Source of the DNA: Bimuria novae-zelandiae CBS 107.79
Taxonomy: Eukaryota; Ascomycota; Dothideomycetes; Pleosporales; Didymosphaeriaceae
Assembly: GCA_010015655.1 (NCBI GenBank)
Contig: ML976729.1
Coordinates: forward strand, 324,715-388,714
Direction of reading: 5' to 3'
Length of the DNA: 64,000 nucleotides
The position numbers and the translations under genes are program-made. The notes under the pieces were generated by a model. That model was not told where the DNA came from and made no database searches. It was given only the letters and a program-made list of their open reading frames with translations. Below, one piece after another: positions 43,144-55,959 of this stretch (the stretch's first letter is position 1; each line of letters begins with the position of its first letter).

Positions 43144-46100
43144 ATGTCGTCTGATTCTCTTCCTTTAATCAGCCCTACACTTTGGGAAGCGGCGGAGCTG
43201 AAAATCGAGGAACTCGAACGCTTCAGAACTGATTTCAAAAACCTCATCGGCGATAAAAACTCCAACCGCAAAGATCAAAGTCGAGTAGCTATCCTCGAGC
43301 GGCTCAATAGCCTGCTTCATGGCATCCGAAAATGGGAGCATCACGGGATAGTGGAAGACAAGCTGTCCATGTGGACCGGCCGTCTCGAACAGGCTGGGAA
43401 CGACAAATCAATCACGCGGGAGAAACTTCTCAGCATGGAAAAGGATCTCAGACACAAGCTAGAGCAGTTCAGGAACCGCTTAGAAGTTTCCTCCATCCAC
43501 ATCGTCTTGTTGAAGCAAGCTCTTCAACTACGGGAAGAAGATGCGGTTCCTAGCTCTGCCTTGAGCAAGGTGGCCCTTGAAGATGAGTTCGAGCTCGTAG
43601 AGGAAGATTTGGAAAGCGTCCATGTTGCCTTCGAGGAACACGCATTCGCAAAGAAAGACATCAATGCCGCGGAAGTCGCTGAATACCTCAATGGGCTATT
43701 CGAGGAAGCTGTTGGAGAGTTCCAACTAAAGTACCTTCGACATGAGATCACTACGTATGGAGAAGACTTGATGAACGGGAAGGACGAGCTCGAAGTGGAG
43801 CTTGTCGAGTGGTGCATCGAGGACCTACTAAAGAATGGCTTGCTGGGTACAGAAAGAAAGCGCAAGCTTCAAAGCTACTTACAGTCCGAATCCGCGATCC
43901 ACGAACTCACTGACACACTCAACGTCAAGTCTATTCGGGGTTGGGGGTGGCGTAACGGCGAAGCAGGATTACCTGTCACGGCTCGAAAGAATGCAGAAGG
44001 CCAGTACTGCATCATTGTGGAGGAAGACATCATCGACATGATTTTCCTCCATACTTTAGCTGTGCGATGGGGGATGGAGTTGAAAGACCGTTTGAACGGC
44101 TTGACCTCGACTCAAGCAGGAATGAAGCATCTCACTGAGGACGATCACTCGAAGCGCGAGTTTTACCTGCATCCACCACGACCCAAGTTTAGCTCTTCCA
44201 CTACCTTCCATTCTCCTATGGTACACCCGCAGGCCTACACACCAGTATGTTATCTTGTGCATCATCCCCTTGTTGATAGACTTACATCGGTGTGCAGGCT
44301 GCACATCCTACCTACAGAGGAAGAAACCATCCTCGACGCAAACTCGGGCCGCCGCCACCGCCACTACCACCCTCTCCACGCATGAAGCCGAAGAACAAGA
44401 GAGGCCGCCGAAATCATCACGTGTCGCAGCCTCTACCATATGGGATGTCTACATGTCTCGATGAAGAGCGCTGCACGGTATACATGCAGAGTCTGTTCTT
44501 GTCTAGGCTGCCTAAGCGCGAAGGTTGCTCGGCCGACAAGGCAAGCGAGTCTGAAACAGAAGCGACGCTGCTTAAAGTGCTTGCTTTGGAAGCCAAAATC
44601 CGCGAAACCTTTGACGGTGAAGTGCACGGATTCCACGCAAACTTCCAGTCTTTCGCTTCGTCGCTCCCTCATCAGACCATTCTCATGGTTTTTCAACACA
44701 TCGGTGTTTCCGAAGAATGGCTTGGCATCTTCAAGCGCTTCTTGATGGCGCCGCTCAACATGGGTCCCATTGTGCACGGTACCGCAGACCAGGTTCATAC
44801 GCGTACAACGGGTGTCCCAATTGCTCACGCCTTCGAGACATTATTTGGGGAAGCGGTGCTGTTTTGCCTCGATCTGGCCATCCATCATAGAACCCCTTCT
44901 CAGACGTCGACCCCCTATCTACTCCGCCTGAGGGACAAATGTTACTTTGTTGGAAAGAAAGAGCAATGCGAAGAAGCTACACGACAAGTCAAGACGTTCG
45001 CCAAAGTCATGGGTCTAAACCTAAGCGTGAAAGACTTTTTTTCTGGTGAAACAGTTGAATTTGTGGCTTTTGGTCGCAACGGGGCCTATCACGCTGAAAA
45101 GCCAAATCGGGTCAAGCAGACGGTCGACGTCACCAAGGTTGCTGCTGCCGCTCGGAACATAAAGAAGACTCTTGCAGCTTGCTCTTCATTGTACGAATGG
45201 GTCAGGACTTGGAACGTCACCATGGGCACTTACGCACCCTCCCTTTTCGGTCCGCTTGCCCACGTGTTCGGTAAACCGCATTTCAAAGCTGTCACGCAAG
45301 CCTACAACCTCCTCTACGAGATCATTCTCGACGGCCAAAACCTGACAGACCACCTCCGCGCGCTACTTCCCGCCGGCCTGCCACACTTGGACCCAGCCTT
45401 TCCCTTCGAAGCCTGGATCCACCTCCCAGCTGCCTACGGCGGGCTTGGTGTAAAGAGCCCCTATGTCGCACTCAATCAAGCGCAAAACCTCCTCGAAGAT
45501 CCCGACACCCCCTTGAAAAACTACCTCGACAGCGAGGAGAAGTACTACGAGCAGCTCGACGCGACCTTCAACAAGCTGACCACCAAACAACGCACCGACA
45601 AGCTCGAAAGCATCTTCGGCGACGATGAAGAGCGCTTGGTAGCGGTATTTGGGCCAGACTGGAAGACTGTCACAGCCTACTTTCCGAACCTGAAGGACCT
45701 GGTCAAAGACCGCGAACGAGCGCCCAACTTCCACAACAATACCTTCGGGCCGAATCCTTTTGCGCCGAATCCGTACTTATGCTCTTACTCATACAACGCC
45801 CCCCACTCGTACCCCACCCCGGGGTCTTCATACCCCTCCTACCCTCAGCCAGCCTACCCTCAGCCCGCCTATCCTCTACCTCAACTACCCGCCCCCGACC
45901 CCCTACAAGCGTACCTCCACCTCTCCGCTGAACCCATCACACCTGTCATCACAGCCCCAGAAAAGGTACTAGATGACGTGTACCGCCTCAGCGGTAAGTT
46001 GGATATGCGTCCCTGGGACAAGCAGGGCGCGGAGGAGAAGTGGGCAATCGGGCTGTATGGGGAAGAGTGCTTCGAGTGTTTTGGCGGGATTGAGATGTGG

Positions 46101-46202
46101 TGGGGGGAGGGGGTGCCGAGGGAGGCGTTAAGGGTTGTTAGGGGGTTGGAGGGGAGGGAGGAGGAGGAGGATAACGGGAGTGAGTGTATGGTGGGGTATT
46201 GA
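43144..46202 (+). CDS. rvt-type cellular reverse-transcriptase-like protein, likely catalytically impaired
   Basis: Model: join(43144..44244, 44298..46202), 1001 residues, one 53-bp phase-0 intron (GTATGT...TGTGCAG). The N-terminal half is helical and charged, with LWEAAELKIEELERFR, LLHGIRKWEHHG and MEKDLRHKLEQFRNRL. This is the layout of the host-encoded (non-mobile) reverse-transcriptase family of filamentous fungi. Fingers and palm motifs follow: SSLPHQTILMVFQHIGVSEE and RFLMAPLNMG (motif A and after), TGVPIAHAFETLFGE (motif B), YLLRLRDKCYFVGKK (motif C) and VMGLNLSVKDF (motif D). A thumb-like region (SSLYEWVRTWNVTMGTYAPS) and PAAYGGLGVKSPY come next. As I recall the family, motif A has Asp where this protein has Asn (HANF), and motif C has two Asps where this has Asp-Lys. 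A Pro/Tyr/Ser-rich stretch lies near the C-terminus. No LTR or transposon end flanks the gene. Confidence 0.8.
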
Positions 46203-46620
46203 GATTGCTATGTTGCGCGGGTTTTAGCTTGTAGGTTGGGTGGATTTTTGGGTTGGGTGGGAAGGGTTGGTTTGTTAGGGGGGTGGGGATGTACCGGCCG
46301 CTGTTTTTCTTGGGGAAGCGTAGCACGACAGAACGCGACCGCATGGGTAGAGGTTCGTGTAGTTTCTGGTCACATTCCCAAGATGTCTGCCGTTTTTTAG
46401 TCTCCCTGCGTAAGCGGAGTATGCGTGTGTGAGAGCAGAGCAACAACGAGGGACGTAAAATTTTTACACCTACCTTCGTCATTCAATCTTCCCCTGCCCA
46501 CAGCTACCACTGGCTCCTTCCATCACAGCACGACGGCGTGACTTTGAACTCCACACCCCGTCCAAGATCCTCCATAAGCCGCCCGAACACTCCATCAACC
46601 CCATCAAAATCTTTGAAACC
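46203..46620. other. Gene-free 3' flank of the RT-like gene
   Basis: G-rich, low-complexity sequence after the stop codon. No gene is recognised. It grades into the dispersed promoter-unit repeat. Confidence 0.35.
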
Positions 46621-47124
46621 GCCGTAAGCCGGAGTTCAGATGGTGCGCATGTATATAATCCCACCTCTCTAACGCGATACTCATTGTTCACACAACTACT
46701 CCTCCTCTCTGGAGGACGAAAAACGACACACGTATGGAGCATGTGGGACTGGGAGGGGTCTAAAATCACCCAAAATGCAGGCGATGGGCTTTTGGGCGCG
46801 GGTCTACAATATGACCGGGATCAGTGGATGTCTGCGCGCGGTGGGGCGGGACTCAGGACGTGGCGTGTCAAACAAAAAACCGAGACATTAAGGAGCATGG
46901 AGGAGAGATGGGAGACTAAAATATACTGTGCGACGAATTCATGGTTTTGGGGCAGGCGTGCGGACTTGAAAGCCGCGCACTGAGCTCATGGGGTTGGATC
47001 GCGAGCCTTTGCATCGGAATGCAATAAAAACAACAGTCTCAAATCGTATGGAGTAGGGTCTGCTGGTCTAAAAATGGTTTGGACAGGATTCATGGCGTCC
47101 GGCAGCCGTGTGACGACTCTTAAA
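46621..47124 (+). repeat. Dispersed promoter-like unit(s), interrupted by the hAT element
   Basis: TATATAATCCCACCTCTC starts at 46652. GGACGAAAAAC follows 63 bp later, matching the fixed TATA-to-GACTAAAA spacing of the 1.4-6.2 kb array. GAGGGGTCTAAAATC follows at 46755. A further GCTGGTCTAAAAATGG occurs at 47065-47080, with a near copy (GCTGGTCTAAAAAATCG) at 59670-59686 on the other side of the transposon nest. The hAT element therefore landed inside this repeat family. Confidence 0.6.
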
Positions 47125-48408
47125 CAGACTTGTCAACAATCAAGCGGCTTGCAAGCGCTTGATTGATAGCTTGATAACTATCAATCCCATCAAGTCAAGC
47201 TCGCCTATACTGATTTGTTAGCAATCCAAGCTAAGGAGAGTTAGCTTAATTGTTTAGCTTAATAGGCTTAATTAAGGTAGCGCGTGAGGCAGCTCGTTTT
47301 ATAATAAGAGCGATGTTATAATAGGTTTTTAGTGTTATAGTTATTTTAGTACTTCTTTATATACTAATTAATTACTGTCTCTCTCTTTATCTGATCTATC
47401 GCTGAAAATACGCTACCTTCGGTAATAGATTAGACAAAGTTCTTAGTTTAAATCTTTACAAAGTTAGTTATATCTTTTGCTATTTTTAGCAGGGCGCTTT
47501 TGCTAGGGGAGGTAGGTAATTATCCTAACCCTAAACAACCTGTTGAAAAGAGTAAATAGTCTACTAATACCTCTTACGTGATCACGCGTAGTTAGTGCCT
47601 TGGCAGCCTTTGCGAGCCTTGTATAGGCTCTCACGCGCCTTCTAATAGACAGCACATAATGCCAAAACTTGTGCCTTTTATTACAACCTAATACCGCGTT
47701 ATTTTTTTGCTCCTGTCGCCCTTATTATATTGTCACCGCCATGCCTCCTAAGAAACGCGCCTCTAATGACCTTACTCGCCTAAAGAAACGCGTTAAATCC
47801 TCCACCGCCCGCGGCACTGTTAGCTAGCCTATACCCGTTGATAGTTAGCTATTACTATTACTGTCGCGTTTGTCACCTCGCAGAGCTCTCGTAGAGGCGT
47901 CCTAGGCTTTGACTTTTAAGTCGTAACTACGCGAGTTGCGGCCTGAAGACGCTATTGTTGCGCCTACTAAGGGTAGCGAGAGGGTAATAGTAGCATCGTC
48001 TGCAGCAGCCCTAGATAATAAGAACTTGTAAGAGGCGCTAGACGCGAGCCTTATAGATAATTTTAAGGGAATTAATTAGGGGCGTTTACGCAAGTATATA
48101 AAGCCGCTCTTGTTATAGAAGTCGCGTAAGAGCTAGATCTATCGCTATAGCTATCGCGTTGCGCTGCTAAAGGACCCGAGTAAGCTATACTTCGTGTGCC
48201 GTCACTGCTACGAGTATAAGTATATAGATACTAGCGTCGGGATATATAAGACGACGCTCTTAACGTCGTCAGCGCAGTAATACTTAGAGCTACCTAAGCG
48301 TAACTATAGCTATAGCAAGTTAGCTATTACTATAAAACCTACCTAGCTATAACGCTTGCTTAAGGTTAGCAATAATAGCGTATTGCAGAAAGTAGCTAAT
48401 AAGCTTAT

Positions 48409-48632
48409 TGTCAGATTTGATAGTGTTCTGTCACTTTGAGATAATGCAATGATGAGAATTAATAGTTGTGATGATTTATTGATGATGTTGGTGTTCTGTG
48501 TGTGTGTGGAATGCAGATGTGTGCGAGGCTCCAAATAAGTGCCGCTGCAGCGCTAGCCCTATTTAGAATAGTACAAAAGAGAGAGTGCTCCAGCCTCATG
48601 TCCACAACAGATAGAGGCCATATAATCGGACA
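48409..48632 (-). repeat. Copia 3' LTR (left copy)
   Basis: 224 bp, TGTCAG ... CGGACA, preceded by the CTTAT duplication. It is the better preserved of the two LTRs and contains the TGTGTGTGTGGAATGCAG segment found in both. Confidence 0.88.
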
Positions 48633-48639
48633 CACCCCC

Positions 48640-51600
48640 TCAGCTTGGGCTTATCCTTAAGCTGGACCTTCGCATTATTCATCTGTCTATCATTCCAACT
48701 TAAAGGCCTCTATCCTCTGCTGTAGATCCTGCAGGGCAACCTCTTAATCAGTGATCTTGTCTAATATATTTTTAAGTCCTAGCTTATTCAGAAACTTGCT
48801 CCATTTATTCACTGGCAAGGCCTTTGTGAGTCCATCTGCAACTATGTCCTCTAAGCGTTAATAGTCCACCTTAATTGTCCCAAGTGTGACTTCTTGTCTT
48901 AGCTAGTGATTGTAGATATCTATATAGCGGAGCTTGGTCTGCAGCTTTGCGATCTCTTTAGTAACCAGGCGAATAGTTTGTTAATTATTGCAGTTAATTG
49001 TAATTAGGTGATTGCTTACAGCGATCTGGAGCTCCTGGAGTAATCGTAAAGTAAAGATGGCCTCCTTAGCCACTTGTGAAAGCGCTAGAAGTTCGGCCTC
49101 TATTATTAATGTAGTAACTGTATCTTGCTTGCTTGCTTTCCAGGCAATCAGGCCGCCAAATAGCTTAATAATGTATCCTTGTGAACTCTTGCAATCGAGT
49201 ATATTATCGGCAAAGGATGCGTTGCTTACTACTTCTAGAGTATCTGCACCCCCAAGCTAAAGACCTAGTAATTTGGTATTAGCAAGATAGAGGAGAACTT
49301 GGTTAGCAGCTGCTTAGTGCTCTTTGCTTAGGTTGGATAAAAATCGTGATAATCTGGAGCTTGCAAAGGCGATATCTGGTCGAGTTGTGACTATAGCATA
49401 GAGAATTAATCCGACTTTGCGCTGGTATCGATTGATCTCACCCTTGCTAGCTAGTCCTGTTCTTGGGAGTAATTCAATTGAACCCATCAGGGTATTGTGG
49501 CGAATCTTATAGTGATTAATGAGGCGCGATATTTTGACGATGTATAATGCTTGTGAAAGCCAGATCTTTTTGTTTAAGCAGTCCCTAATAATTTTAATTC
49601 CTAGAAACTATTGCAGGTCTTTCCCGCTAGTAAGGGTAAATTTAGTTCTTATCTCTTTAATAGCTGCTTTTGCTGCAGGCTCGTGATTCTTCTGATAGGC
49701 GATGATAAGATCATCTATATAGAAGAAGATGATGATGCCGTCCTTGATAAGGTAGCATGGTTCGTGAGGCACTGTTTCAAAGCTAATATCGCGGAGTGTT
49801 GATGTAAACTCTCTCTGCTAAAGTAGTAGAGATATGCGTAGTCCGTAGAGTGCTTTGTGTAGTTTGAGGACTGTGCCTGCTTGCGAGTATCCGCGGGGCA
49901 TTCTCATGTAGATTTCTCTGTCCAGCTTTGCGTGGACAAACGCATTGGTAACGTCGTGTTAGATAAGCTCCAGGTCGAACCGAGCTATAATTACTATAAG
50001 CATGCGGAATAATCGTCCTGTAAGTGTTGCGGCGTAGGTTTCTTGCGAGGTTAGGTGCCGCTGTTAATTGCCTCGCACTACTAGCCTTGCCTTACACTTC
50101 TGTAATCGATAGTGCTTGTCGAGCTTATAGGTATATACCCACATGCAGTCGAGGATTTAATGGCCTGCTGCCTTTACTGGAGCTACTACGACCTCGCTCT
50201 AAGACTTCATTTCCTTATGGCTCTGTAGATGGGATCGTTCTGCTTCCTTCTATATATTATGAAGAGAGTGATCTTCGAGCTTGCTTCGGCATGTGGGTGG
50301 CTTTGGAAGCACACTTCAATGTGGCTTCTTGCCTAATGTGATTATTCGTCAAAGCTACGCCTTATTAAGAACCTTGCCTTCGTATTTGCCGCTGCTGCTA
50401 GCTTTAGTGCCTGCCATAAAGGCTGCGGCCCATGGGCTTGTTTGCAACTGTCCTGTTTACACTATTTATAGTGGTACAGCTTAATCGTCTCCTGCCATTA
50501 GTTGTGCAAGGAGTGTCACTGGTGGCGGCGTTGATAGAGGCGTTGGATATTCGTACCCAGCTCTTCTGCCTTGCCTGCACTCAGGAGCCTCTTCCTCTGG
50601 CGCTTCACTGATTGTCTTATCCTCAAAGAAGGACTCAGTGGCATGCTCTTGTTAAGGTGAGGGAGGTAACTCTACTAATCGCACCTAGACTGCTATTTCT
50701 TCTAATATGCTGTGCATAAGGTTGTCTATTAGATCTTTGGTTTTGCCTAAGAACACAGTATCCTTATCGAATATTACATCGCGAGTACTAATCGTCTTTG
50801 CTAGAGAGGGAATCCATATTCTCTAGATGTTAGTTAATCTATAGCTAACAAGGTAGCTAATCCATGCTTTAGGGTTAAGCCTCTAAAGCCTACTTTTACT
50901 GCGTTTTATGTCGTTGGTTATCGCAAACACTTTGCAGCCATATGCTTTTAGGTAAGCTTAATTAGGCTTCTTTAGTTAGGTAACAATGCCGTTCTAAAAG
51001 GCTACTGTCGTAAAGAACACTTCGTATAGAGATCGCTATTGGTTAGTGTAGTTTAGCGTTTGATTGTACAGGTAGACCGCGGCTCGGGTGATCTCAGGCC
51101 ACATCTACTATAGTAGATTAGAGTTAAGTCGCATTACGCGCGCTTTCTCCTTAATTACACCCCCTAAGCGTTCTGCTCCTCTATTTTATGCTTAGGTATC
51201 TAGTGCTAAAGGCTTAATCTTAATACCTTGCGCTGCGCACTACTTCTTAACATTAGCCTTAATAGAGAAGATCTTGTTGTTAGATTTAATTACTTTTACC
51301 GTAACGTTGTATTATACTTCCATGAACCGTACAAAAGTGCTAAGTAATTTAATAATTAACCGTGCTGGGCGGTTATCCTTAAAGTAGAAGTCCCATGCGA
51401 AGCCGGAGAATCAATTAGTAATTAGCATTTGGCTCTTCTCTCTTGTTAAGCTATCTGCTTTATAGTCGTAAAAGTCTATTGCGACTCGCTCGCTAGGGCC
51501 TTCAGTTCGCTCCCTAGCTTGTTAGCGTATTTGCCATTTTAGTTTTGCTTTGCCGCAGGCGTCACATTTAACTATAAGGAGACCTTTAATCCTCACCCCC

Positions 51601-53480
51601 TTAGATTGCTGCACGAGGTGTTCGAGGGCCTAAGGGCCTAAATGGCCTAGTCGCCAGTGCCAGGTCCATGCGTTTGCCTTCTGCGGTCTTCGTTTAGTGC
51701 GTGTGTTAGTCTTGTGAGTGGCGTGCGCAGCATCAGTAGGAATACTACCTACTGGCCTTGTTCTGTGTTCTAACACCCATTGTCCATGCAATTCTTAGAG
51801 TTCTGCCAGCACAGTATTGTCTCTTCTCTTTAGAGTCGTTGGGTCTGCCCTTATGTCCCACCAAAGGCCTTGCCTCTGGAGTAATCGGAACGATACAAGG
51901 TTGCAGAGCAAATCAAGGCAATAGGCTACATTATCTAGCCGTATTATTCAATTACCGCTTGCACTCTGTATGTTGAGATAGACACTCTTGTATCCTTTAA
52001 TCTATATTTGTGTATTCCCTGCCCATATGAAGTCTCCTGGCGCCGGTGGCCAGTATAAGACAAAGCGATCGATGTTGTTAAAGATATGGCAGGTTGTGCC
52101 TAAATCAAGTATGGCTGAGCATCGCAATAGGTACGTGTTTAATTCATTATAGAAGGATACGGCTTAGAAGCTCGCTAGGATTTCAGTAATCTTACGTCCA
52201 TCTAGTCACTCATCATTAGCCTCAGTGATTCGAGTTGGAGTAGGAGTATGCGATAATTTAATTCTAGGTGTTTAAGACTTTAGTCTTTTCACCTTCCTCA
52301 TCTCCTCTTGTAGATGTGAATCATTTTAGATTCTGTATTATACCATGTCTGCAAAGCCAGGTCGTGGCCTAAACTACTCTAGTGCATGATCTGGATATGC
52401 GTAGAAGCAGTCTTTTAGACTATGCCTTTATTTATAAGCAGGGCATTTTTTGCCTTTAACTATCGTTATATCCTCTATCGAAGACTGCTTGGATATGGTA
52501 CTTTAACTAAAGGATCGTTTTTGTCGAGGTCTCCCCCGTCCACGTTAGCTATTCGTGGAAGATGGCGCGTCTTTGGTAGCGTGAGAGGCGTCCCTGTTAG
52601 TGCCCGGGGTGGATGCACCACTAGCAGCGAGAGATAGCTCACCAGCAGCAAAGGCGCCCCTATGCTATTTGCCCTTAATTAGGTGGAGTATTGCCATATG
52701 TTCTCGGAAGCGTTTTATTATCCCCTTCCTTGTCATATCTGCGTCTCGGCGTCCAGTTTCTTGAAAGGACACGCCCTAAGTGGAAGCAGCCTTTATAATC
52801 GCAGTTAGGAAGTCCTTTATAGTATTATAGATTAATTATATTTTGGCGACATTATTCGTCTCTGCTTCTGTAGCTGCCTAATCATACTCAGTCAGCCAGG
52901 TATCCTAGTTTAAGGGTTGTCTTATCGGCTTAAGGGCCTATAGGTATCGTGCTCTTGCTCTATCCCGCTCGTCTTCTTTATTAACGCCTACGGTCTGTGT
53001 TAGAAACGTAATCTATTACCGGATTTGCTCTCCAGGCTTGCAGCAGTTACGTTGCAGGTGTGGCGACATAGTGAATTAGATATGGATAACCACTTTCTTA
53101 AGACTTAATCTCTCCTCGCGGTATTCCTTGTCTTTTATCTTGTAGTCTTTAAGCTGTATCTTATAGAACTTAATGTCCTCCTTATATGCCTTAAGTCCTA
53201 AGTTTGATAGCTCTAATGGGCGTGTTAGAGGGTTCTGTTAATTATCGTCGTTTACGCGGATAATCGGTTGGTAACTCGCTATTTCTGGCGGCGACGGCGG
53301 TGTCGGCCTTTTACGTGGGAGTTTGGCTCCATCTAGGTTAATAATAGGCCATATATCTATTAGTTCGCATCGCGCTTTTAGCTACAGCAGCCATAGTGTG
53401 TAGTTAGTGTAATTAGTTAACACGATTGTTAAGTCGCGGAGTGTTGACAGCGACATTATCCTTTCTTAAGGTTTAGTTAA
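48640..53480 (-). pseudogene. Copia Gag-Pol remnant
   Basis: Read on the minus strand, the order is Gag region (about 53.4-52.3 kb), integrase with CDACGKAK and VAIDFYDYKA near 51.6-51.4 kb, reverse transcriptase with FFYIDDLIIAY near 49.7 kb, then RNase H to about 48.8 kb. Integrase before reverse transcriptase is the copia (Pseudoviridae-type) order. Numerous stops, mostly from CA-to-TA change, interrupt the polyprotein. The longest intact pieces are under 110 codons. Confidence 0.8.
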
Positions 53481-53498
53481 GGCAGTAAGACTCTTAAT

Positions 53499-53722
53499 TA
53501 TTAGATTTAATAGTGTTCTGTCACTTTGAGATAATACAATAATGAGAATTAATAGTTGTGATAATTTATTAATAATGTTAGTGTTCTGTGTGTGTGTGGA
53601 ATGCAGATGTGTGCGAGGCTCCAAATAAGTGCCGCTGCAGCGCTAGCCCTATTTAGAATAGTACAAAAGAGAGAGTGCTCCAGCCTCATGTCCACAACAG
53701 ATAGAGGCCAAATAATCGGACA
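53499..53722 (-). repeat. Copia 5' LTR (right copy)
   Basis: 224 bp, matching the left copy over its whole length but with C-to-T changes in CA contexts concentrated in the first 90 bp. Followed by CTTAT. Confidence 0.88.
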
Positions 53723-53869
53723 CTTATCGGTGCTCTCCGAAATACCGTCCCGCCCCACTTCGGGCAGCCGAAGTGGACCCAGCTTCCCGGAAAATATTTT
53801 CTATCACCCAATTTGTTAGTAAAACAATAATTACAGCAAACATTCACCCTATATTAATACCTATATTAT

Positions 53870-55560
53870 GCCGCCGCGTAGTTAACGTAAGCGTACAGCT
53901 ACCTAGCCATTTAACAAGGGTCAAAATCCTTTAAAACGTGCGCGCTGGGCGCCTGCAGTAGCTACTAAAGGTGCCAAGTTACAGAGAAAAGTATCCAAGA
54001 AGGCTCCTCCTCTGGCGGAAGGTAACGCTATATCTAATCTAGTTAGCTTTAATTAGGATATCGAGCCTCCGTCTACGCAGCCATTGCTAGCAATCGTATT
54101 ATTTAGTAATCTACCTAGTGACCTGCCTAGTGACCCGCCTAGCGGATGTATATCTAATCTAATTAGCAACCCTACGCAGGGAGAAACTTAGAAAGATAAG
54201 CTAAAATCAGCTACTAGGGTATCTAAAGCAGAGTCGCCGTATGTTACTTGCCGCTGGCAGGCCTTTATAGGTCCTAAAAAGAAGCTCTATAAGCCAAGAT
54301 TCAATACAGAGTTTATCCCGGAGCACTACTACGCTAGTTAGCTTTAAATATAGGTAGATAAGGTCGCTTAAGACTTAGCTATAGAGATAACTCCGCCGCA
54401 GAAAGTAATAATTAGGGACGTTTCTAGCTACGCGTATAGGCAAAAGACCCTAGAAAGGTAGAAGCTATAGCAATCGCTTAAGCGTAGAGACGCTACTAGT
54501 GGAGCACGCGCAGCACCTAAGGGAGTCCTTAATTAATATAATGTATTTTGACTTTAACGCGACGCTTACTACTAAGTCTATAAAGGTAATTAGTCTTATA
54601 GGCTAACAACGTAGCAGAGGCTCGTCTAGCTCCCAGGGCCAGGTTCGACTTACTACAACACAAAGGCAGCTACAAGAGCTGCCAGAGATCCTTACTAGCC
54701 ATGCTGTCGCTGAGGGACCTTCAATAGCTATCCGCGATAAGTGGAGGTGCCAGGATACCTACTGTAGTAACTACCCGTACGTCTGCTGGGTCCAGCGTAC
54801 GCCTGGCCAGCCTAATCGATTTGAGAACCATTTCCCAGTGAGCAGTAATATTGTGGCCATGTGGGCGCGCAACATCAGCCTCGAGAGGTGCAGCGTCGAC
54901 GTGCCAGACGATACTGTACGCCTTGCTCTGCGTACAGCGAGGGACCTAAAGGCGAAAGAGAAGGCAAAGGAGAAGGCGCAACAGGGCTCGGCGTCTGCGT
55001 CTGTGTTTACAGCGGATAGCTTTATGAGCGCGATTGCTGCCAGCGCGCTGTCTGTTAGTTAGTTAGCACAAAGTTAGCTACTTGCACGGCAGGCACCTAT
55101 ACCTGCAGCGCCCGCTGTTAGCTTTGCGAGTGCTCCGAGCGTGCCAGCGCCAGCGTGGAAAGATCTAACATGGAGAGATCTGACGTACGAGAACAACATG
55201 GAGCTCTTATATCAGACTCGGCATTTCTTTGACTGGTGGATAGATCAGGCAATGGCTGCAGAGGTGCTAGAGATTAAGACAGTATTTAGAAGGGTTGTCA
55301 AGGCCAGGCGGATCGATCTGAACATGCTAATAGATGGATCTGATACAGGCATGCCGTACAAGATTTAGAGAGATAATTTTAAGCTGCCAATCGCACTGCT
55401 TTTACGACTCCGTAAAATGGCATTTCAGTGGCAACTCTAGTATCCTGGACTTTCAGAGAGTGATCGAGAGGCATGTAGGGAGCTACAGCGGCAAGATAAT
55501 AAGCAGAAACAGCAGCTGAGAGCTACTTAGGCAGAGGGCGGAGAGACAATCGTGTAGAGG
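53870..55560 (+). pseudogene. Second ORF of the mariner-like element (unknown function)
   Basis: Starting near MPPRSxRKRTAT, a basic plus-strand product runs through RDKWRCQDTYCSNYPYVCWV (Cys motif) and FENHFPVSSNIVAMWARNIS. A Lys/Glu coiled segment (DLKAKEKAKEKAQQ) and WKDLTWRDLTYENNMELLYQ follow. The first half has stops and at least one frame change. The parts at 54838-55062 and 55141-55368 are open and less altered. I do not recognise the family. The Cys motif and charged helices suggest DNA binding or an accessory transposition protein; host-gene capture is an alternative. Confidence 0.5.
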
Positions 55561-55959
55561 TAATCGTGTAGAGGTGATCGAGCAGAGGGCGTAGAGGTGT
55601 TATCTTTAACGCGTAGGGCACGGGCCATATCCTATAGATATCGCCCGATATGATTACCTTGTTCGTATAATCAAACACTAACTTTCTCGCCTTATCTGCT
55701 CACCGTACGCCTTACCCTCTACAACTCTACCACCACGCCAGCTATACTAAAATAGATAACAGCAATTAATTTAGCAGCCTTAGATTACCCTTACACTACT
55801 ATAAGATTATTATATTTATATTATAGTAGGTGCTAGATTTCTGATCTTTAAAACTAACTTTAACAGAATATATCTAACTATATACTACTAACGATAGTAT
55901 AAAACCACTCCGGCGAATACTAAATATATACTATTAACTATAGTATAATACCTTTATAG

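Larger units (their letters stand above)
48404..53727 (-). mobile_element. Ty1/copia LTR retrotransposon with 224-bp LTRs
   Basis: Two direct repeats of 224 bp (48409-48632 and 53499-53722) begin TG and end CA (TGTCAGATTT ... AATCGGACA). They are bracketed by the 5-bp duplication CTTAT at 48404-48408 and 53723-53727. Coding content runs on the minus strand. A polypurine tract (GCTGAGGGGG, minus strand) sits next to the left LTR, as expected upstream of a 3' LTR. The right LTR has many more CA-to-TA changes than the left (for example TGTCAGATTTGA against TATTAGATTTAA), so RIP acted unevenly. Not capable of movement. Confidence 0.9.

Noticed and set aside
44292..46202. RT-like gene as a transposon-borne reverse transcriptase
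   Set aside because: No LTR, tail, target duplication or integrase/endonuclease is nearby. The N-terminal half and motif set match host-encoded fungal reverse transcriptases.
54838..55368. Two open plus-strand frames read as an independent host gene
   Set aside because: They lie strictly between the inverted ends of the mariner-like element and continue a longer RIP-broken product, so they are reported as its second ORF.
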